Assembly (NCBI GenBank): GCA_023301405.1
Contig: JALZUX010000263.1
Coordinates: 1 to 9,126 of the forward strand
DNA from: Granulosicoccaceae bacterium
GTDB lineage: Bacteria > Pseudomonadota > Gammaproteobacteria > Granulosicoccales > Granulosicoccaceae
Length of the DNA stretch: 9,126 nt
Reading direction: 5' to 3'
In this document: one piece after another, positions 7,035-9,126 of the stretch
Numbering within the stretch: the first letter of the stretch is position 1
Layout: each line of letters starts with the position of its first letter
The notes under the pieces: model-generated
Databases searched by the model: none
What the model saw: only the letters and a program-made list of their open reading frames with translations
What the model was told of the DNA's origin: nothing
Position numbers and translations under genes: made by a program

Positions 7035-8859
7035 GATCAAGATCGAGTTTGCTATCAAGCTCTTTGTCTATCCACCAGCTACCGGGGAAGCCAGTGCCAT
7101 ACCTTGGCATGGTTTGCGGCTTACCAAAGCGGTTCCAGTAGGCTAGACGATAAATAGAATTGTAGAATTGTGGTATCACATAATCATTCCACAACAACAC
7201 TCTATCCATCGCACGGGTAGTGATCTGTAGGTCTTCAAGGGTAGGTGAACTGATGATTTTTTCGATCAGTTCATCGACGATCTCGTTTTTAATACCTGCC
7301 ATGTTTGCCGATCCGCGCTCATCCGCAGCAGGAGTGCCATAATAGGACCGTAGTTCAGGCCCCGGAGGCGGGAAAAAGTTAAGCCTGACGGTAATCATGT
7401 CAAAGTCAAAGTCATCAACTCTAACTTGGTACTGGGCACTATCAACAATGCGGAAATCTGCGTCTATGCCTGCCTTTTTCATGTTTTGAACAAACAAAGC
7501 ATTAACCCGCTGCTGATCAGGCTGCACCAATAGAATTTCCATTTTCAACTGATTGCCGTCCTTCATCAGCTTGCCATCGGTGAAAGTCCAACCAGCTTCC
7601 TTGAACAAGGAAATTGCTTCACGCACCTGCGCCCGGTTACGACCACTGCCATCAGTGACAGGTGACAGGTAAGCATCAGTAAAGATTTGAGGATTCAGCT
7701 TATCGCGGTATGGTTCAAGTACAGCAATTTCTTCGGCGGTCGGTGCGCCAGTAGCACCATAGTCAGAATTAGGGAAAAAGCTATTTATGCGTTCATATTG
7801 GTTATATAGAATAGTACGTTTGGTGGTTTCAAAGTCGTACAACAAACCAAACGCTTTACGCACTCGCTGATCATCAAAGGGAGCACGGCGCATATTAAAA
7901 AAGAAACCCTGCACTCCCTGCGGCTGATTGTCGGCTGGAGTATCAAGGATGATCTCACCATCATCTACTTCATCTATTTTATAAGCGGTGGCCCATCGTT
8001 TAGAGCTGTTCTCTGCCCGATAGTCCACTTCACCGGCCTTAAATGCTTCGACCATCACTTCAAAATCACTGTAGTAGTCGTAGCGGAGTGTTTCTATGTT
8101 AGAGGTTCCAATATTAACATCAAGATTTTTACCCCAATAATCTTCCACCAGCTTGTAGGTTATTGACCGGCCAGCTTCGATGTCAGAAATTTCGTAGGCG
8201 CCGCTACTGGGTGATGGGTCAAGGTAGGTCTTACTGACGTCTCTTTCGCTCCAGTACGCAACAGACAACGGACTAATGCCGGCAACCTTCAACAACGGCT
8301 TCATGTTGTTGGTGGTATTAAAGTTAAATTTAATCTGTTGATCTGACAGCACTTCAACGCTTTCAACTTCATCGTAAAATGATTTTAAAAACGGGCGGCC
8401 ATAAGTACGGATGGTACTAAACGAAAATTCAAAGTCTCTTGCGGTGATTGCTGAGCCGTCGTTAAACTTTGCTTGCGGACGCAAGTTGAAAATAATCCAG
8501 CTCTTGTCTTCGGGAAACTCTGCACTTTCTGCTATCAAGCCATAGGCAGAAGACAACTCATCGGCAGAACCTGCCATCAGGGTGTCATTAATTACGCCGA
8601 TACTTCTGGGGTACTCACCCTTCAGAATATAAGTATTCAGGCTATCAAAGCTGCCAAATGCACTGAGGACAATTGTGCCGCCTTTTGGCGCATCAGGGTT
8701 TACGTACGGCCAATGCTCAATACCGTCTTTGTAAAGCGGTTCGCCAAATTCGGTCAGCGCCCACGTGGTGGTAGTTTCAGCTGCATAGCCAACAGCGCTT
8801 GCCAGTAAAACCGGGGTTATTAAAACAGCGCGAAAAGCTGATTTCATTAAACTATTCAA
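7030..8859 (-). CDS. yejA: Peptide ABC transporter periplasmic binding protein YejA
   Basis: Periplasmic substrate-binding protein of the family 5 (SBP_bac_5) type, 609 residues (E. coli YejA is about 604). It captures peptides and delivers them to YejBE. In E. coli this system takes up microcin C, and homologs have been linked to antimicrobial peptide tolerance. A Sec signal peptide runs to about residue 26 (cleavage likely GYA/AE). Family blocks follow in order: PYVNPDAPKGG (51-61), FDSLN (71-75), LRPQAKFNDGSAITA (126-140), GRSITY (230-235), RYDYYSDFEV (259-268), GFFFNMRRAPF (318-328), FFPNSDYGATGAP (361-373) and GFPGSWW (590-596). The chosen TTG start at 8859 has GGTGA seven bases upstream. 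ATG at 8847 also gives a valid signal peptide but lacks a ribosome binding site. First gene of the operon. Confidence 0.95.
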   Translation of the reverse strand: MNSLMKSAFRAVLITPVLLASAVGYAAETTTTWALTEFGEPLYKDGIEHWPYVNPDAPKGGTIVLSAFGSFDSLNTYILKGEYPRSIGVINDTLMAGSADELSSAYGLIAESAEFPEDKSWIIFNLRPQAKFNDGSAITARDFEFSFSTIRTYGRPFLKSFYDEVESVEVLSDQQIKFNFNTTNNMKPLLKVAGISPLSVAYWSERDVSKTYLDPSPSSGAYEISDIEAGRSITYKLVEDYWGKNLDVNIGTSNIETLRYDYYSDFEVMVEAFKAGEVDYRAENSSKRWATAYKIDEVDDGEIILDTPADNQPQGVQGFFFNMRRAPFDDQRVRKAFGLLYDFETTKRTILYNQYERINSFFPNSDYGATGAPTAEEIAVLEPYRDKLNPQIFTDAYLSPVTDGSGRNRAQVREAISLFKEAGWTFTDGKLMKDGNQLKMEILLVQPDQQRVNALFVQNMKKAGIDADFRIVDSAQYQVRVDDFDFDMITVRLNFFPPPGPELRSYYGTPAADERGSANMAGIKNEIVDELIEKIISSPTLEDLQITTRAMDRVLLWNDYVIPQFYNSIYRLAYWNRFGKPQTMPRYGTGFPGSWWIDKELDSKLDLDR

Positions 8860-8892
8860 AGAGATTTCACCGTTTATTTTTTATTTAGTTTA

Positions 8893-8954
8893 GCAGGCTG
8901 AGACGGCTGTGGTAGTAGATTGGCGTAGATCTTTCCAGAACCACAGAAACCTGC
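8893..8954 (-). promoter_or_regulatory. Nested inverted repeat in the yejA leader
   Basis: Three nested arm pairs: GCAGG (8893-8897) with CCTGC (8950-8954), CTGTGGT (8907-8913) with ACCACAG (8940-8946), and AGAT (8917-8920) with ATCT (8929-8932). If transcribed it would fold into a long interrupted stem-loop ending about 33 nt before the yejA start. The strand following it is A-rich, not T-rich, so it is not a terminator of yej-direction transcription. It could be a structured 5' leader, an mRNA stabiliser or a DNA-binding site. Confidence 0.4.
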
Positions 8955-8966
8955 CTGAATCGGGCA
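8952..8966. promoter_or_regulatory. Pseudo-palindrome TGCCTGAATCGGGCA, possible operator
   Basis: A 15-bp site symmetric at six of seven pairs about a central base. It overlaps the outer arm of the nested inverted repeat by three bases. Its size and position 90-110 bp upstream of yejA would suit a repressor or activator, but no regulator gene is in view. Confidence 0.3.
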
Positions 8967-9064
8967 ATATCCAGTCCGCTAATCCCAAATCAGGGTTTTT
9001 CACGAGAATAACGACTGTAAGGTTAGATATTGATCACGCAACAGCGGTTAAGATTCTGATGCTT

Positions 9065-9084
9065 TGTCAATCAAACTCTTTGAT
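9065..9084 (-). promoter_or_regulatory. Palindrome ATCAAA-N3-TTTGAT beside a TTGACA hexamer
   Basis: A perfect 6-bp inverted repeat with a 3-bp centre (9070-9084) overlaps by one base an exact consensus -35 hexamer, TTGACA, read on the minus strand (9065-9070). The arrangement resembles a promoter with an operator over its -35 region, 200 bp upstream of yejA. The lack of a clear -10 at the right distance keeps this a weak promoter call. Confidence 0.3.
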
Positions 9085-9126
9085 GCGTGTGTTTTCAGAA
9101 CTGGTGCTGCTTTATTTTCAGCGCTT

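Larger units (their letters stand above)
8860..9126. other. Upstream control region of the yej operon (no gene seen)
   Basis: These 267 bp contain no supportable coding or RNA gene. Next to yejA is a ribosome binding site (GGTGA), then an AT-rich tract (8871-8892), the nested inverted repeat at 8893-8954, a 15-bp pseudo-palindrome at 8952-8966 and a perfect palindrome at 9070-9084. An exact TTGACA on the minus strand (plus 9065-9070) has no convincing -10 at 16-18 bp, so the transcription start is unknown. What lies beyond 9126 cannot be told. Confidence 0.6.

Noticed and set aside
3219..8859. Considered whether the four-gene operon might be a new transporter or biosynthetic system
   Set aside because: Gene order, lengths, junctions and motifs all agree with the known YejABEF peptide importer, and no additional gene is embedded.
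8871..8954. Inverted repeat next to a T-rich plus-strand tract considered as a terminator
   Set aside because: The T-rich tract precedes the hairpin on the plus strand and becomes A-rich after it on the minus strand, so neither direction gives a stem followed by U residues.

Overview
The window looks like ordinary chromosomal DNA of a Gram-negative proteobacterium, most likely a gammaproteobacterium and possibly marine or carbohydrate-degrading. The reasons are an outer-membrane-type lipoprotein signal, a complete YejABEF-type peptide ABC transporter close in gene order and length to that of Escherichia coli, moderate base composition and tight gene packing. There are no rRNA, tRNA, CRISPR, insertion-sequence or phage signatures. 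The species cannot be named from the sequence.

Left part (1-1592, minus strand): an intact secreted lipoprotein with a glycoside hydrolase family 12 (GH12, endoglucanase/xyloglucanase clan) domain and both expected catalytic glutamates. A low-complexity linker built on eight 12-bp DNA repeats joins it to the membrane anchor. A rho-independent terminator follows the gene. Immediately beyond the terminator lies the remnant of a diverged second GH12 gene, which has lost its 5' half, carries two in-frame stops and runs off the left edge.

Middle (1593-3201): a 427-bp divergent intergenic region with several short palindromes and a phased GTGAT repeat, then a plus-strand major facilitator superfamily (MFS) transporter of the drug/sugar efflux type. 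It ends 17 bp before the convergent peptide-transporter operon.

Right part (3219-8859, minus strand): a four-gene operon read yejA-yejB-yejE-yejF (periplasmic binding protein, two permeases, fused double ATPase). yejB/yejE overlap by 1 nt and yejE/yejF by 4 nt, so translation is probably coupled. A 36-nt gap with a small hairpin separates yejA from yejB. The 267 bp upstream of yejA contain a nested inverted repeat, two 15-bp palindromes and an exact TTGACA hexamer, so this is the likely control region.

The operon imports short peptides (and microcin C in E. coli) through the inner membrane. The GH12 enzyme would act on beta-glucans at the cell surface. Nothing ties the hydrolase, the MFS carrier and the peptide importer into one pathway beyond adjacency. 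I see no clearly new system. The points most worth a second look are the decayed GH12 paralog, the repeat linker and the structured yejA leader.
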